The notes: generated by a model from the sequence alone, not told the origin. DNA of 64,000 nt from Prorocentrum cordatum (GCA_963575745.1 CAUYUJ010012069.1:384468-448467); one strand, 5' to 3'. Shown: positions 22,580 to 33,855, numbered from the stretch's first letter. Made by a program: numbers and translations.

Positions 22580-23345
22580 CGGGCACTAGAGGAGGAGGGG
22601 AGGGGGCGGGAGGGGGGGGGGATTGGGGAATTGGAAGAGGGGGGGGACGGGACGGATGACTGAGGATGATCGGGGAGGTGGGGCGTGTGGGGGAGGGGGG
22701 GGGGCATGATTGGGCGGGGGCGGCCTCGGGCCAGGCGAGGGGCTCTACTGCCCGCTGCGCCCGATCGGCACTGGGGTCGCGTCCTGCCGCAGGCCGCGTT
22801 AAATGACATTCATCTTGGGGCATCTCGCGAGCCGGGGAGGAAGCGGGGGGGGCGGGGGAGGAAGGGGGGTGATAGGAGGAAGGTGGAGAACGATATCGGC
22901 GGCGACGAATATGATGACGGCGATGGAAAATTTACGGTCATGGTGACGGTGAACATGATGATGGGTGGTGGTGGCGTCAATGGTGGCGAGTGAACTTACT
23001 AGTAAGGTGATGGTGAAAACGGTGATGGCAAGGGTGGCACTGATGCTGCTGATGATGGTGCGCTGATGATTATGGTGATGGTGCTGATGGTGATGGTACT
23101 GATGATGATGCTGACAATGACGACGAGGCTGATAATGATGATGCTGATTGCTAAGTAGTTATTATGCTGATGCTCAGGATGAAGAGGAGGAGGAGGAGCA
23201 GGAGGAGGGGGGCAATAAGGATGGAGGATGGGGGCAGGGGGGCGAAACGGCTCAAGGAAGGAGGGGATGGAGTTCCAGGAAAGGGAAGAGTAAGGATGAA
23301 AGGAGGAGAGAGGAAGAGGAGGAGGAGGAGGAGGAGGGGCAGGAA
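22580..23345. repeat. Low-complexity block: G runs, GATG repeats, (GAG)n
   Basis: G-rich runs at about 22590-22720 are followed by GATGGTGATG-rich sequence (22900-23160) and GAGGAGGAG at 23180-23345. I see no gene. Confidence 0.9.
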
Positions 23346-23377
23346 CGAGCGCCCCTGAGGCGAAGGATCCAGGCTCC

Positions 23378-25040
23378 TCAAGGCCCGCTTGCGCCCGCCG
23401 CGCGGCTCGCGGGGCCGCTCAGGGCGGGGGCGTCGGCGTCCGCGGAGGCGACGCCGTCGTAGTCCAGCATGCGCACCTTGTTCGCGACGGCGAAGTTGTC
23501 TGCTGGGTCGCAGTCGGGGAAGGGCGCGCCGCGGGCGGCGGCAGAGGTGGCAGCGCCGTCGGCGCCGTCGAACGCCGCCTGCGCAGCGGGGTCGAATAGC
23601 GCGCGGTCGGGGAAGGCGCCCTCGACGTCCGCGGAGGCGCCAACAGGGCCATCAGCATTGTAAACGTGAGCTCCAGCAGGGGGCGAGGCGGCAACGATCG
23701 CCACCGCCCTCCGCGTCGCGCTGCATCGCGTCCTCGGCCGCAATGAGTTCGAGAAAGTTGGGCTCGTCATCCTGAACCTCCTGAACACCAGGGCCAGAAA
23801 GAAGTTCCAACTCAGCATCAGGTGGTAGCTCTTCGTCTGCGCCCGCGTTGCAGGCAGGTTTGCTTAGCATCCGCTGACTCAGCTCCCTATTGTCCGCGGA
23901 GATCACAGGGTACAGGATGCCCAGGGCACGATGGGCATTCTCGATCTGCTGTCCAGGGATCGCATCAGGATGGGCAGGGGCCGCTGTTTGCGCGGTCGTC
24001 ATAGGGCTCGCTGCCACTGAGGCTGCCGGCGCTGTAGCTGACGAAGTCGGGCGTGGATCTATGCCTTGAGCGAGAGCCTCGAGAGCAAGTCGTAGCGCAA
24101 GCAAGGTTGACGGAAGCAGCCCTAACACGATGCCAACGGCCGCGTGCTCACTCCAAGGCCCAGTGCCAGCGTTCAGGGGACCCAGCACGCACCCTTGTCC
24201 TTCAGCGTGCGCACCAGGGAACTCAGGCTCGGCAGGCCGCAGATCAGGAGGGTCGCGAGCAGCATCACGATGGGGTCTAGCCTCTGAGTGGCCAACCTCT
24301 GGCGGCAAAGTCGGCCGCAATGCGGGCACGACTGTAGAGTAGAGCGATGGCGCGATCATGTCCGGGGGCGTCGCCGTACCTCCGACATCAGACAGTTCAA
24401 ATTCAAGATCGCTGCCCTCTCTCTCTCGTCCATGTGGTCGTCTAGTCTAGGGTCGCATTCTCGTGGCGGGGACGCGTCCACTGGGATTGCAGAAGGCAGC
24501 ATCGTCGCGGGCGAAGACGCGGCAGGACTCATCCAAGCAAGATCATCGGCGTCAGCCCCAGGCGGCGGCGGCCCAGACGAGCTCGCAGGATGCCATGAGG
24601 GCAGGGAACTAGATGACGCAGGTGGTTGCACTTGCCAGGCCGCGGGCGGCCTTGGGCGCGAATCGAAGGCGCATTCAAACTCGTCATCCGACATCGCGTC
24701 GTTCTCGCAAATGGAAGGCGGCGGCAACCCTTGAACACATTCGGCTTGCATATTTCCAATACGCCAAGTCACCATCTGTAGGGGGCGGGTAATTGTCCGC
24801 TTCCGTGCGGGGCTTCTGGAGTACCTCAATCTCTTTGGGCGGGTAGTCTTCCTCTGACGACGAGTTCGGGATGTCTTTGAACAGCTTCTCCGTCGGGTCC
24901 AGATCCACGTCGCCAACTGTGATGCCTCGCGTGGCGATCAGGTTGGCGATCTGAGCGTTCTGCGCGGGGACCATTCTCATGTCTCTGCCATGCCTCTCAG
25001 GGCCACCATTCCCAACGCAAGTCATGAAGCGGGCGCGCAA
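23378..25040 (-). pseudogene. Unrecognised decayed coding sequence in three overlapping frames
   Basis: Three minus frames (24684-25040, 24356-24916, 23378-24359 in pieces) have balanced, protein-like composition. Examples are LFKDIPNSSSEEDYPPKEIE, DDEFECAFDSRPRPPAAW and LGILYPVISADNREL. They read consecutively with frame changes, as expected for one old gene with indels. The acidic, Pro/Ser-rich character would suit a retroelement gag or linker region or a host protein. I recognise no domain. It lies upstream (minus direction) of LINE-B. Confidence 0.4.
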
Positions 25041-25510
25041 GTCGAACGGCGTGCGGGGCGGGTCAGGCTGCCAGACGGGCAGGTCGTTGCGTTGAGTAGC
25101 TTCACGATCTCGCCTGTCGGATTGGGCAGTGCGCCGAGCAGCTTTTGACGTGGGCGCTCGCGAGTCATAGCGATGCCATAGTAGGCAGCCATGCAGATCT
25201 CTTCCGCCTCGCGCCGACGACGGCGCTCTTGAGAGCCCCCCCCTTCGCTCGACGACGCGGGGGAAGTGGGGAAGTGGTCAGCAAAGGGGGGGGGGGTAGA
25301 GCAGCAGCCCGTGGACGTAGTCGACGCACCAGTCGAGACAGGTGGCGAAGTTGTCCGACTCGCCTCGGTAGTGGAGAGAAGGTGGCCAGCTACTAGGCCA
25401 CGCCGTAGCGCGGTTGATCATCTCGCGCCGCATGTCCTGAAAGCGTCGCTCTGGGGACAGACCATCATCAGGTGCATGCTGTCGCGGGCGAGCTAGCAAC
25501 GAAAGGTCCC

Positions 25511-25517
25511 AGAGAGA

Positions 25518-25608
<91 letters not shown>
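25511..25608 (+). repeat. (GA)n microsatellite
   Basis: About 100 bp of AG dinucleotide with two short interruptions near 25530 and 25550. Confidence 0.98.
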
Positions 25609-25611
<3 letters not shown>

Positions 25612-25756
25612 CCCTGACCATGCCCCCCTCGGTGAAGGCGCCCCCGGTCTCCAGCCTCCTCAGCGCGGGCAGTGAACTCAAGCTCCGACGCAGCCATCGG
25701 GCGAGCAGGGTCGCGAAGCTGCGCGCCGCAGGCGTCGCCGGCAGCGGGGGCCGAAG

Positions 25757-26035
25757 GTGGGCGGAGCAGGTCGACATAGACCTCAACCACATTCTGAGTA
25801 CACGGTGGGCGGAGCAAGTTGCCGCATACCTCAGCCGCATTCAAAGAAAACGGCAGGCGGAGCAGGTCGCCGCAGACCTCAGCCGCGCACAGAAGACAGC
25901 ATGCGGAGCAGGTCACCGGGGGGCCTCAGCCGCATTCAAAGACAACGGTAGGCGGAGCAGGTCGCCACTGACCCCAGCCGCATGCTGAGCAGACGGCAGG
26001 CGGAGCAGGTCGCCGCATGCCTCAACCGCAGGCGA
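25757..26035 (+). repeat. About 48-bp tandem repeat, 6 copies
   Basis: GGCGGAGCAGGTCGCCGC or a close variant recurs near 25762, 25808, 25856, 25902, 25953 and 26000. CCTCAGCCGCATTCAAAG lies between copies. Overlapping ORFs are repeat-derived. Confidence 0.9.
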
Positions 26036-26409
26036 GCGCGAAAGACCATGGAGAAGGCCGCTCCCGAGCATGGCCGCGAAAAGGGGCCGCCATGTTCGGG
26101 GGGGGGGGGCTGCACTTGGGCCCCGCGGCGGAGCAGGTGCGCTCGCCGGCGCCGCTGGTAGCTGGGGGCTGTCAACTGCCACGGAACCTTCTCCCAGCAT
26201 CCCCCATGCATCCCCCTCGGCGCGATCGTCGGAGGGAAGAGGGTCGAGCAAAGCGAAGGCCACCTCCGCAATCCTGACGCTGGGAAACGACGGTGTCGCA
26301 CTAGGCGAGCTCGGGGGGGGAAGAGGGCGATGAGCTGGAAGACTAACTGGACGGCGAGGTAGACGAGGAGCGCGATGGAGCAGAGGGCCCCCGAGAGCGA
26401 CGCACGCGA

Positions 26410-27302
26410 GAAGCAGCTTTTACATGCGAGCGAGCGGTCTCTGGCGGCCAAATGTGCGCTGCTGAGCCATGGGCCGCGCTGGCATAGGTGTAGTGCATGA
26501 CCGCGACGTCGAATATGATGCGATCGAGCTCAACTACGTTTCCGAACAGCCCGAGACGCCGAAGTGCAGTAGCTGGGCGCGCGTAGCCAAGTCCCTCTTC
26601 CACGAGCTTCCGAAAGGGAACGCAGATAAGGTGATGCCTGGGCGCGTCAGGGCAGCGCTTGCGCCCGAAGCGGCATGCTCGACGACCACGCGGTTTCAGA
26701 ATACACTGCGAAGTAGACCATCAATTGGCGACTGTCTTGATGTAGGCGACAGCCCACGGAATAGAGCACTCCCGAAGGTGTCGAATAATTTGGCCTCATC
26801 GATATGAAGGGGCGCACGAGCGACCGTTGCCGCGAATCTCAGGGGGCGTCGTGATGAGCCGAGCAACGAAGCAGCCCCGCAGCGGGCGTGGCGCCAGGCA
26901 GTTCCTGATCGCGTTGAGCGACGCAGCGTTGGAGGCCTGGCGACTCCGATGGGCGAGGGAGCACCCGCGCGCTGCCGCGCGAGCCGCTGCCCACCTTGAT
27001 GTGGTAAAGCCGGGGAAGTCCTCCGAGTAGCCGCCCCTCTGGGCCGTGGCCAGGGTTTCGCCGGAAGCCTCTGAAGTCCAGAACTGCGGATATAGGCGTG
27101 CCGACGATAGTTGATAGAGAAGCCTCAGATCGCCCGGTCGGTCATGCTGCCAAAGGAGACACTGATGTAAACGCCAGAACTCAGGGAGAGTCGCATGCGC
27201 CGCACGAGTAAGTGCCCCTATGCTGAGGGAGAGCCAGGACGGGATAGAGGGACCACCAGCGCCACGAAGCCGAAGCCAGGCCGCGCTGTAAAAGACTCCC
27301 AA
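26410..27302 (-). pseudogene. LINE-C C-terminal (post-RT) region
   Basis: Minus frames carry the post-RT connection. MLPYVAQFRMMPQWLLR begins near 27390 and is equivalent to LPVLGYLQQVARVPKELL in LINE-D. Further on, LGLFGNVVELDRIIFDVAVM is read in the frame at 26343-26603. The stretch in between (26796-27302) is open but worn. No Cys/His knuckle can be followed, unlike LINE-A and LINE-D. Confidence 0.65.
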
Positions 27303-28848
27303 AGGGACCCGAAAAGGTTATCGATAGTGCGACCAAATAAACCCTGAGCAGCCACTGCGGCATCATCCTGAACTGGGCGACATATGGGAGCACTGGTGTG
27401 ATCCTGGTGGTTTAGTTGGTCGCTAGCCTGGAAACTGCCAAGGGACTGTTGCCGACAAGCCGGAAGCGAAACTTTACCTTGAGTGACGGCGCCAGCCGGC
27501 AGGAAATCGCATCCGCAGCAGTGCCCAAAACAAGGCCGAGGTAGACCAGCGTGTTCACGATTTTGATCTGCGCGAAGAACGGCACCGTGGTCGCCGGCGC
27601 CTGCCGCGCTGCAGCCACCACATCGGAAGATAACTGCGCGCGCACGGGGGCCAGCATGCATTTGGCCAGCTTTAACGAGAGCGTGGCGGTGGCTTCCGCA
27701 ATCGGCATCACATCAGCAACCACCCTCAAGCCTTGAAAAGGCTTGACGACGCAGTCGGTGTCGTCACTGCACGCACTGGCCAAGCCCAGGCGCGCGCCGT
27801 CTAGCCGGACTTGAAGATCAAATAAAGAAGCAGGCCGCGACAGCAGCATATATAGATAAGACGAGGGGGCGCACCTGGATGATGCCCGAGGAGATCCTCT
27901 ACGCGAAAGTGGGCACACCGTTGATCATGTCCATGGCGTCTAAGATCTGGTAGAGCTGCTCCAGTATGGCCATGAAGGCGAATGGGGCCTGCATCTGCTT
28001 GAAGACCATCAGCATGCACGACTAGGCGAGGCGCGGGAAGGCCGCGCCAAAGTCCAGCGCGACGATGGCGGGTAAGTGACGTCCTGCCGTGAGCGAGTTC
28101 GAGTAGGTGCGTGAGACCACGTCGAGCTCCAGAACGTTCACTCCGAAGTTGCGCTTGGGTATGAAGCCACGCTGGGAGCGAGGCGCCCAATCCATCAACA
28201 ACTTGCTGAACTGAATGTTAATGGTGGCAGCGATGAGCTTGCTGTTCGTGTTCCGCAGCCCTAGCACGCGAACTGCGCTGGGAGCGCGAGCGCAACCTGC
28301 TGCCAAAGAATCCTCCACCTCCTCACCCTTCGGGGGCAGACCTGCAGCGTGTCGTTCGAGCTCTTGAACAGCGACTGGCCGCTAATGGTCCACATCATCG
28401 CGTCAGGTATCACACTGGTGCCCGTGGAGGTGGCTGCCCACGCGGAGTACGGGATGGTGTCCAAGCCTGGTTCTGAGTAGTGCATCGCGTGAGAGACGCG
28501 CGGTAGCAGTGCGGGTGACGGCGGCGCAACCTTAGTTAAGTCCAGGATGGGGAAGTGCTGTTCGATGTTGGACTGCGCGAGCAGAAGGTCGATCGGCTTG
28601 TCGCGGAAGACCGGCGCCCAGTGGTCAATCAGCCACTCAGTCATGATGGAATCGCTGGAGACACTAGTTGGATCAGTGGGATGCTTGACAGCACGTAACA
28701 CCAGCCGGTGGTTGAGGGGCGACCAGATAGCCGAGCGGCGCTCGACTGCAGCAAGTTGATGCCGGGGGGCGAGGGGCACGCGGGCGCGCGAGACGATCTT
28801 CAAGACGCGCCCGTAGCCCATCAGCGCGACGACGATGTACGCTGCCAC
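27181..28848 (-). pseudogene. LINE-C reverse transcriptase, frameshifted
   Basis: Motifs appear in the correct order but in several frames. SEPGLDTIPYSAWAA and WAPVFRDKPIDLLLA lie in the frame 28261-28848. LGLRNTNSKLIAATIN, then QRGFIPKRNF and the motif A IVALDFGAAFP (catalytic Asp near 28050), lie in the frame 28022-28318, which ends in a stop. Motif C reads ACSDDTDCVV near 27747-27780, retaining the two Asp residues where F/YADD is usual. LKLAKCML and NTLVYLGLVLGTAAD follow. At least three frame changes and one stop make it inactive. Confidence 0.85.
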
Positions 28849-29878
28849 GCCAGTGCTGAACTGATGCAGCGTAGCAAAGTGTAACCCTGTTGTCGCAGAT
28901 CTCTAAGAAGTCCCGAGCCGTGGCAAGATTGCAGAGCAGCTTTCGAGCGAGTTTGATATCGCCCCTCCACGCAGCTCGCATCATTTGCCGAGCGAGAAGT
29001 AGAAGCGCAGCGATCGAGTCAGGAGCCGGTTGAAATTGACGATCACGGCAACCAGCAGTTCTTATCGCCCATTTGTGACGCTCGGTCTGCCTCGGGGGAC
29101 TCACTCTTGTCGGCGCAGTTCAGCTGTTGGCAAACAAGCTTGAGTTGCTGCTGGTAAGCTTCCGATTCGAACACATGTCGCGGAGTGCGATGTGAGCGAG
29201 AAGAGTGCGCATCTCTCTGGGTAAGACGATCAAGGTACGCGGCGTGGCCGCTGACATATCGATCTGCAAGCTCTTCAGGGCATCCGATGACCACGGGCTC
29301 CGAAGTAAGTTGCGCCAGCGCCCGATCAGGCCAGCTGGTCCACATTCTGTCCAGGAGAGATGCCGAGTGAGAGCGCCCGTCGTAGCGCGTGGGCTCGTCC
29401 GAGGAGATCTCCGTGAGACGTCGTTGAGCGCGGGCCCAGCGGGGCGCGCGCGCTTGCCTTTACCTTCGGCGAGGAGGGCAATGGGGCTGGTGATGAAGGA
29501 GAGGGGGCTGAGGAGCTCAGTTCACACCGCCGTGGGCTACCGCCACGTTGCGAAGCGGATCCGCCAGCGCCGCCCGCATGTCAGCTGCCGGAACTTTCGA
29601 GCACGAATGAGCGGGGCGATGGTGAGGTCATGGCCGTGTACTTCGAAGTGGAAGATGCGGAGGCCCTCTAGTTGCAGCATTACTCGCACCATTCGACCAT
29701 GAACCAGAGACCGATGAGAAGCCTCAGTGCGGCAACCAGCAATACTAATCATACGTAGTCCACCTTCAACTGCCGACCCCTCGCAGTAGCTGGTGAAGAG
29801 ACGCGCGGCAGGGGCCGCCTTGGAGAAAGTCAGCCAACTGCTTCTCGCCCTGGTGCACCTCCTGGAGGGCAACAACAC
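28673..29878 (-). pseudogene. LINE-C endonuclease remnants and inter-domain region
   Basis: Fragments of an AP-type endonuclease are visible on the minus strand. VMLQLEGLRIFHFEVHGHDL occurs near 29650, and LTSEPVVIGCPEELADRYVS followed by GHAA occurs at 29250-29320, where a catalytic SDH motif would be expected (S-G-H here). The next frame (28673-29104) has RAAWRGDIKLARKLLCNLA and FLEICDNRVTLC, the segment between endonuclease and RT that also appears in LINE-B. The pieces are in different frames. Assignment rests on order and on comparison with LINE-B. Confidence 0.65.
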
Positions 29879-30120
29879 CGCGGGTGAAGTCCAGGCGCTT
29901 GAGGTAGGCTAGCTAAGACTTCGCGCGTGCACCTCGGCACTGCAGTAGCGCCCTGGTGCCCCACTGCGCGAGAGAAAAGTTGGCGTGCCAGGCGGGCGCC
30001 CATGAATAGAATTCGCGACGCCGTTGAAGGCTCCACTCGGCTGCCTCAGGAGGCGCAATGGTCGACCTGGCAGCAGCGGCCCGACCTTCTTTTGGAAGGC
30101 CACGTTTCTGGGCGACGTTG

Positions 30121-31293
30121 TCAGCCCACGCGACCTCGGAAGCGATGTCCCCAGGGTTGGGCGAAAGACGGAGCGCTGGACCCCATCCTGCCAAGATGCG
30201 CCGTCGCGATCACAGAACCACCCTTGTCACTGGCGATCTCGCCGAAGGCTTCGCGGAGCTTGCGACCCTGGATCTCGAGCTTGGCCTGTCGCGGGTTCTT
30301 GTCCGCGCCGACGCGAAGGTTGGCCTGCTGGTTGTCGGCAGCTTTGACTCCGAAGCGCTTCCACTGGCCAGGGGCGATACGCCGGGCACCAAGGATCTGA
30401 ATGACGCGGCGGGCAGCAGGGCCCGCGGCACCAGTGAACTGGATGACGAAATGCCTTGAGACGGGCTCGACCGAAGAGGTGGTGAAGAACTTGGCATCGA
30501 CACCGCATTCGACGATCCAATATGAAAGAACCCGCATGATAGCGTCGAGCTCCGCAAGCTTAGAGGCCATGGCCCTGATGAGCGTCGCGTCACCCCCCCC
30601 GCCGAAGCCTGCAGCGCTGGCGGGGGCAGGCTTTGGCTTGGCGCTGGCAAGGGCCAATGCACCCCGAAACCGTTGAATCTGTCCACGGAGGGTCTGCAAT
30701 ACAATACCGCGTTCGTCCGAACGGTTTTCACACGCTCGGATCCTGATCGTGTGGCCGCCGAGCTGCTCCTGAAACTTCCGCTGGTATGCGTCAAGCTTGT
30801 CGGTGCAAAGACGTTCAGAGGCTTCGCGCGCCACGTGCGGGAGCTGTTGAAAACCTTCAACCAAATTGCTAACAGCAGCATGGTCACCAAGCTGAAATGT
30901 GACATCCTTGGCCTGGTCAGACACAATTGCGGAAACGACGGCGGTGAGGTCGCGGACGAGCTCGCCGCGGTGCTCCGCCATCTTCTTCGAGATGAAATCT
31001 CCAGCGAGCTGCTTGATGTAGTCGTCTTTGGCCCACTCCCCGTCACTGTCAAGCATCTCGGCCTGGACAGCAGAAGGATCGCCTTCAGCGGGAACATCAC
31101 CATAATCACCAGCATTTGAATGCACAGAAGAGCCCCTTGCAGCATCACCCACGCTGTCACGATCCACGGGAGCGCCAGACTGTCCACGAGCCGCTTTGGG
31201 TTTCTTCTTGGGCCCCTTCGCGCGCTTGACAGCAGGGGCGACACCATTGGGCATGAGTCCCGGTGCGCTTGGGGCAGCAGGAACGGGAAACAC
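30121..31293 (-). CDS. LINE-C ORF1-like N-terminal region, 390-codon open frame
   Basis: A long open frame starts at an ATG (31293). The N-terminus is basic and Lys/Pro-rich (KRAKGPKKKPKAARG, about residues 23-38). A long helical, coiled-coil-like stretch follows. Near residues 225-330 come TLRGQIQRFRGALALASAK, FVIQFTGAAGPAARRVIQ and RVGADKNPRQAKLEIQGRK. This last block recurs in LINE-B, which supports real protein conservation. Such regions in LINEs bind element RNA; that role is inferred. The start codon lies about 120 nt downstream of the SL relic. The C-terminal 20-30 residues probably belong to another frame. Confidence 0.75.
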   Translation of the reverse strand: MFPVPAAPSAPGLMPNGVAPAVKRAKGPKKKPKAARGQSGAPVDRDSVGDAARGSSVHSNAGDYGDVPAEGDPSAVQAEMLDSDGEWAKDDYIKQLAGDFISKKMAEHRGELVRDLTAVVSAIVSDQAKDVTFQLGDHAAVSNLVEGFQQLPHVAREASERLCTDKLDAYQRKFQEQLGGHTIRIRACENRSDERGIVLQTLRGQIQRFRGALALASAKPKPAPASAAGFGGGGDATLIRAMASKLAELDAIMRVLSYWIVECGVDAKFFTTSSVEPVSRHFVIQFTGAAGPAARRVIQILGARRIAPGQWKRFGVKAADNQQANLRVGADKNPRQAKLEIQGRKLREAFGEIASDKGGSVIATAHLGRMGSSAPSFAQPWGHRFRGRVG

Positions 31294-31412
31294 CTCCGTT
31301 TACCCACCGCCCCGAGCGCAGGGTGCGCGAGGGAAAAAATCCTGCCAGACGTCAGGACATGTTGCCTGCCGCGGACTAGCGGTATCCACTTTCCCCCTGA
31401 AGAAAACATCAT

Positions 31413-31433
31413 ATTGAGCCACAGTGGCTACGG
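31413..31433 (-). other. Relic dinoflagellate spliced leader at LINE-C 5' end
   Basis: On the minus strand the 21 bases begin CCGTAGCCA and end GTGGCTCAAT. They match the known dinoflagellate SL at 18 of 21 positions. The differences are T to C at position 10, T to G at 12 and the final G to T. The next bases are ATGATG, and the LINE-C ORF1-like frame follows downstream. Immediately upstream is a pure (CCT)n tract. The SL is added only by trans-splicing of RNA, so this copy was reverse transcribed to the 5' end of a mature transcript. Confidence 0.8.
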
Positions 31434-31473
31434 AGGAGGAGGAGGAGGAGGAGGAGGAGGAGGAGGAGGAGGA
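31432..31473 (+). repeat. (GGA)n microsatellite abutting the SL relic
   Basis: About 40 bp of pure GGA directly adjoin the 5' end of LINE-C. They may be the insertion site or an expansion seeded at the junction. Confidence 0.95.
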
Positions 31474-32344
31474 TGGGAGGGCAGAGGACAGACGGCAAGC
31501 AAACGCAACGTGCCACGAGCAGCCCTGGCAAACCACGGGTGTGTGCCATTCTGAACGACGCCCCGAGCAGGCCATGCCTCGCCCCCGATACGGGGAGCAA
31601 AACGCCAAGCCGAGAGGATGGACACGCCCTGATGAGCAGAGACGCTGGACTTCCGTTGCTGTGTGCTTGACCGCGTAGCGCCTAGGCCCCCCCGTCCATA
31701 ATGCTTGTTTTGCTCACGACCGCGGGGTTTGGGAACGGCCCCCTGGATGCCGAAAGAGGGCGAGAGCAATATCTTTGATGCTGCAGCGCTTTTGATAAGA
31801 ATTCATGTATTGCGGAAAAGAGAATGTCAAGAGGACGATTCCAAAGATCCCAAGGGGCCTCTCTGGGAAGGTTCCTGAAGACTAAGCCCAAAGTCCAAAA
31901 CGCTCAAAAACCTCCATCCTTCGGCAGCCAGGCAACCCGACAGCCCTGTAAGACGTATACCCGAGCTTGTCTGAGGTGGTTCCAGTCCACGGGTCCCCTT
32001 CGGTGGCAACTCGTGGGAGCCTCTCATGCCATCTTGCTGGCTCTTGGCACTCGACGCTAACTGACGCTGGTTGACGCTTATCGACGTTAATCGATGCGAC
32101 ATCGAAGCTGCATCGGCGATATTTTATCGACTACAAGACGCTAGCGCACGCTTATGCACTCTGAAGGCAGTACTGCGAGGGACTTGCTACCGAAGGCCCC
32201 CAGGCTATTTCGCCAGATCGTGGACACCCCCCTGGGCCCCTCTGGGCCTCACGAGGGGGGCTCTGGAGGGTACCGTGGCCTCCCTGGACAAATGGGCCAC
32301 ATTTTGGGGAAACCAGCAAATACTGATACCGCTACTCCCCAGAC

Positions 32345-32398
32345 CTCTCCTGGGGTGCGTTCTGACCAGGATGTCGAAGCGAATCCAGCGGTAGCGAC
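32345..32398 (+). other. Decayed 2A-like segment, homologue of 1415-1469
   Basis: The frame reads RSDQDVEANPAV, close to the 2A consensus D-V-E-x-N-P-G-P but with A-V in place of G-P. It lies inside a plus-strand open frame at 32154-32720 that continues into a basic Arg/Glu-rich stretch (ERRREEWNERRRQ), as in leader regions of some LINE proteins. Skipping activity would not be expected without G-P. The only support is the motif and the second copy near 1.4 kb. Confidence 0.4.
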
Positions 32399-32844
32399 TA
32401 GGGCCTCCCAGACGGCCCAAGCAGAAGAAAACGAGGCCAGGGTAGCGGGCAGCGGCACGGGTACCTTTTCCTCCTCTGACCCTTGGCCCAGGGCCACCGA
32501 CGGAACCGCACGATTGCCCTCGGCGGCCGCGAGCTCTGCTCGGCGGTGGGCCAGCGGTGCTCAGGCGTGCGAACGAAGGCGAGAAGAGTGGAACGAGAGG
32601 CGGCGGCAGACAGGAATACGGCAGCCACGGAAGGGGGAGCGACGAGCCAAGCGGGAGGGCAAAGGCACCTCCGGCATTGAGGAAGAACAAATGGGCATGC
32701 ATAGAATATTTCGACGGTAGGCGCGGATTTCGTGGATCTGCGCTGGGCCCCCCTGGCGCGAAAAGCACTCCCGGGGCGGCGCGAGGCGCCGCCAGGGGGG
32801 CCCAGCGCGAATCCAGGAAATCCGCGCGGTCCGTCGAAAAGTGA

Positions 32845-32898
<54 letters not shown>

Positions 32899-33267
32899 TG
32901 GCAGCGCACGAGCGCGGCCCGCCTCGGGCGCCAGCTGATCTGGCTCTTCGGCGACTGCCTCGCGGCCCGCCGCGAGCGCGGCGGCACGCGCCTCCACCGC
33001 CGCGGCCGCCGCGGCGGCGGCCGCGGCCGCCGCGGCAGCGGCTTCCCAGAGGCCCTGCAGCGTCAGCAGCGCCAAGGACCCTTCATCCTGCAGGACCGCC
33101 AGCTTTGAGCCCACGACATTCGAAGACCGAGGATCGAGAGTTTTGGGCATCCGGGGACCTTGGGAGGCTTCCGGGGGGGCCACTGGGAGCCCTCCGTGGA
33201 CCTCTTCGGGCTTCTGGGGGTCAGGATCTGGAGTGGCACTCAAGTTCCCACATGAAACCACAATCAT
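32398..33267 (-). CDS. Hypothetical 289-codon ORF with Ala and Ser runs
   Basis: The first 75 codons (KTLDPRSSNVVGSKLAVLQD and LALLTLQGLWEA) have ordinary protein composition. Then come a poly-Ala run from (GCC)n at about 33000-33050, EARAAALAAGREAVAEEPDQ, a poly-Ser run from the (GAC)n tract at 32841-32900, and translation of the hairpin element at 32709-32839. Only the N-terminal third could be a genuine exon. The rest is repeat read-through. No function is recognised. Confidence 0.3.
32709..32839. mobile_element. MITE-like hairpin element, copy 1 (complete)
   Basis: A 131-bp inverted repeat. The left arm is 32709-32758 and the right arm 32790-32839. They pair at 44 of 50 positions, starting TTTCGACGG and containing CGCGGATTTC and GCGCTGGGCCCCCCTGGCG. 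A smaller GC-only hairpin (GGCGGCGC-GAG-GCGCCGCC) sits in the middle. There is no coding capacity. Two related copies follow at 36.4 and 37.1 kb. Confidence 0.85.
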
Positions 33268-33639
33268 CTCCTCTTCCTGCTTCCTGCGACTGCTCCTCCA
33301 ACTACTTCCCTTTCTTCATGAGCAATCCCTCCGCGTCGCACCACCAGACGTGTTGGTAGGGCGGTCTGGACGTTTCACCTAAGACTTCCTCGCATTCTAT
33401 GTAACCCAGAATCTTGAATTTTCCGAGAGCTCACTGCAAAGATGGAGGGCGGGCCGTTTTCAAAAGCTGGTTTTTATTTGACGTTCAAGTTTACTGGTGA
33501 CACTGTCTCTTGAGATTGCCGACGAATTGATTCATGGAAGGGTTGCCGTTTGCAAAACCTGACTCTCGCCCAACACGTTCTTAGATGTCATACCAATGTG
33601 GCGCGCTTGCCTAGAATGCTCTCAGGTGCCACTCCCATG

Positions 33640-33855
33640 CGCCTCCCGTGAGCCTCACGTGCGCGCCCGCTCGCTTGCGGCGCACATCGTGCCGCCAGAA
33701 CTGTTGCTGGGTGGCCAGGTAGCCTGCCGGAGAACTCACTCAGAGCGTGCCCACACGCTTGCGGCGCATATCGCGTGGCCAGCGTTGTTGCCAGGAAGTT
33801 TGCAAGGAAGCTCACTCCGAGCGTGCCCGCTCGCTCGCGGCGTACATCGTCTGCG
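33640..33855 (+). repeat. About 90-bp tandem repeat, 2-3 copies
   Basis: GCGTGCCCACACGCTTGCGG, GCGTGCCCGCTCGCTCGCGG and GCGCCCGCTCGCTTGCGG each precede CGCA or CGTA, CATCG or TATCG, then GTTGYTGSCWGG. Spacing is about 90 bp. Confidence 0.75.

Larger units (their letters stand above)
26410..31433 (-). mobile_element. LINE-C: near full-length, decayed non-LTR retrotransposon with SL at its 5' end
   Basis: Reading the minus strand, the order is: SL relic (31413-31433), ORF1-like region (30121-31293), endonuclease remnants (29043-29878), inter-domain region (28673-29050), RT (27181-28848) and C-terminal region (26410-27302). This is the full domain order of dinoflagellate LINEs in about 5 kb. 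The coding sequence changes frame several times and contains stops, so the copy is dead. The 5' end abuts a (GGA)n microsatellite. The 3' boundary is not clear; low-complexity repeats begin at 26035. Confidence 0.85.
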
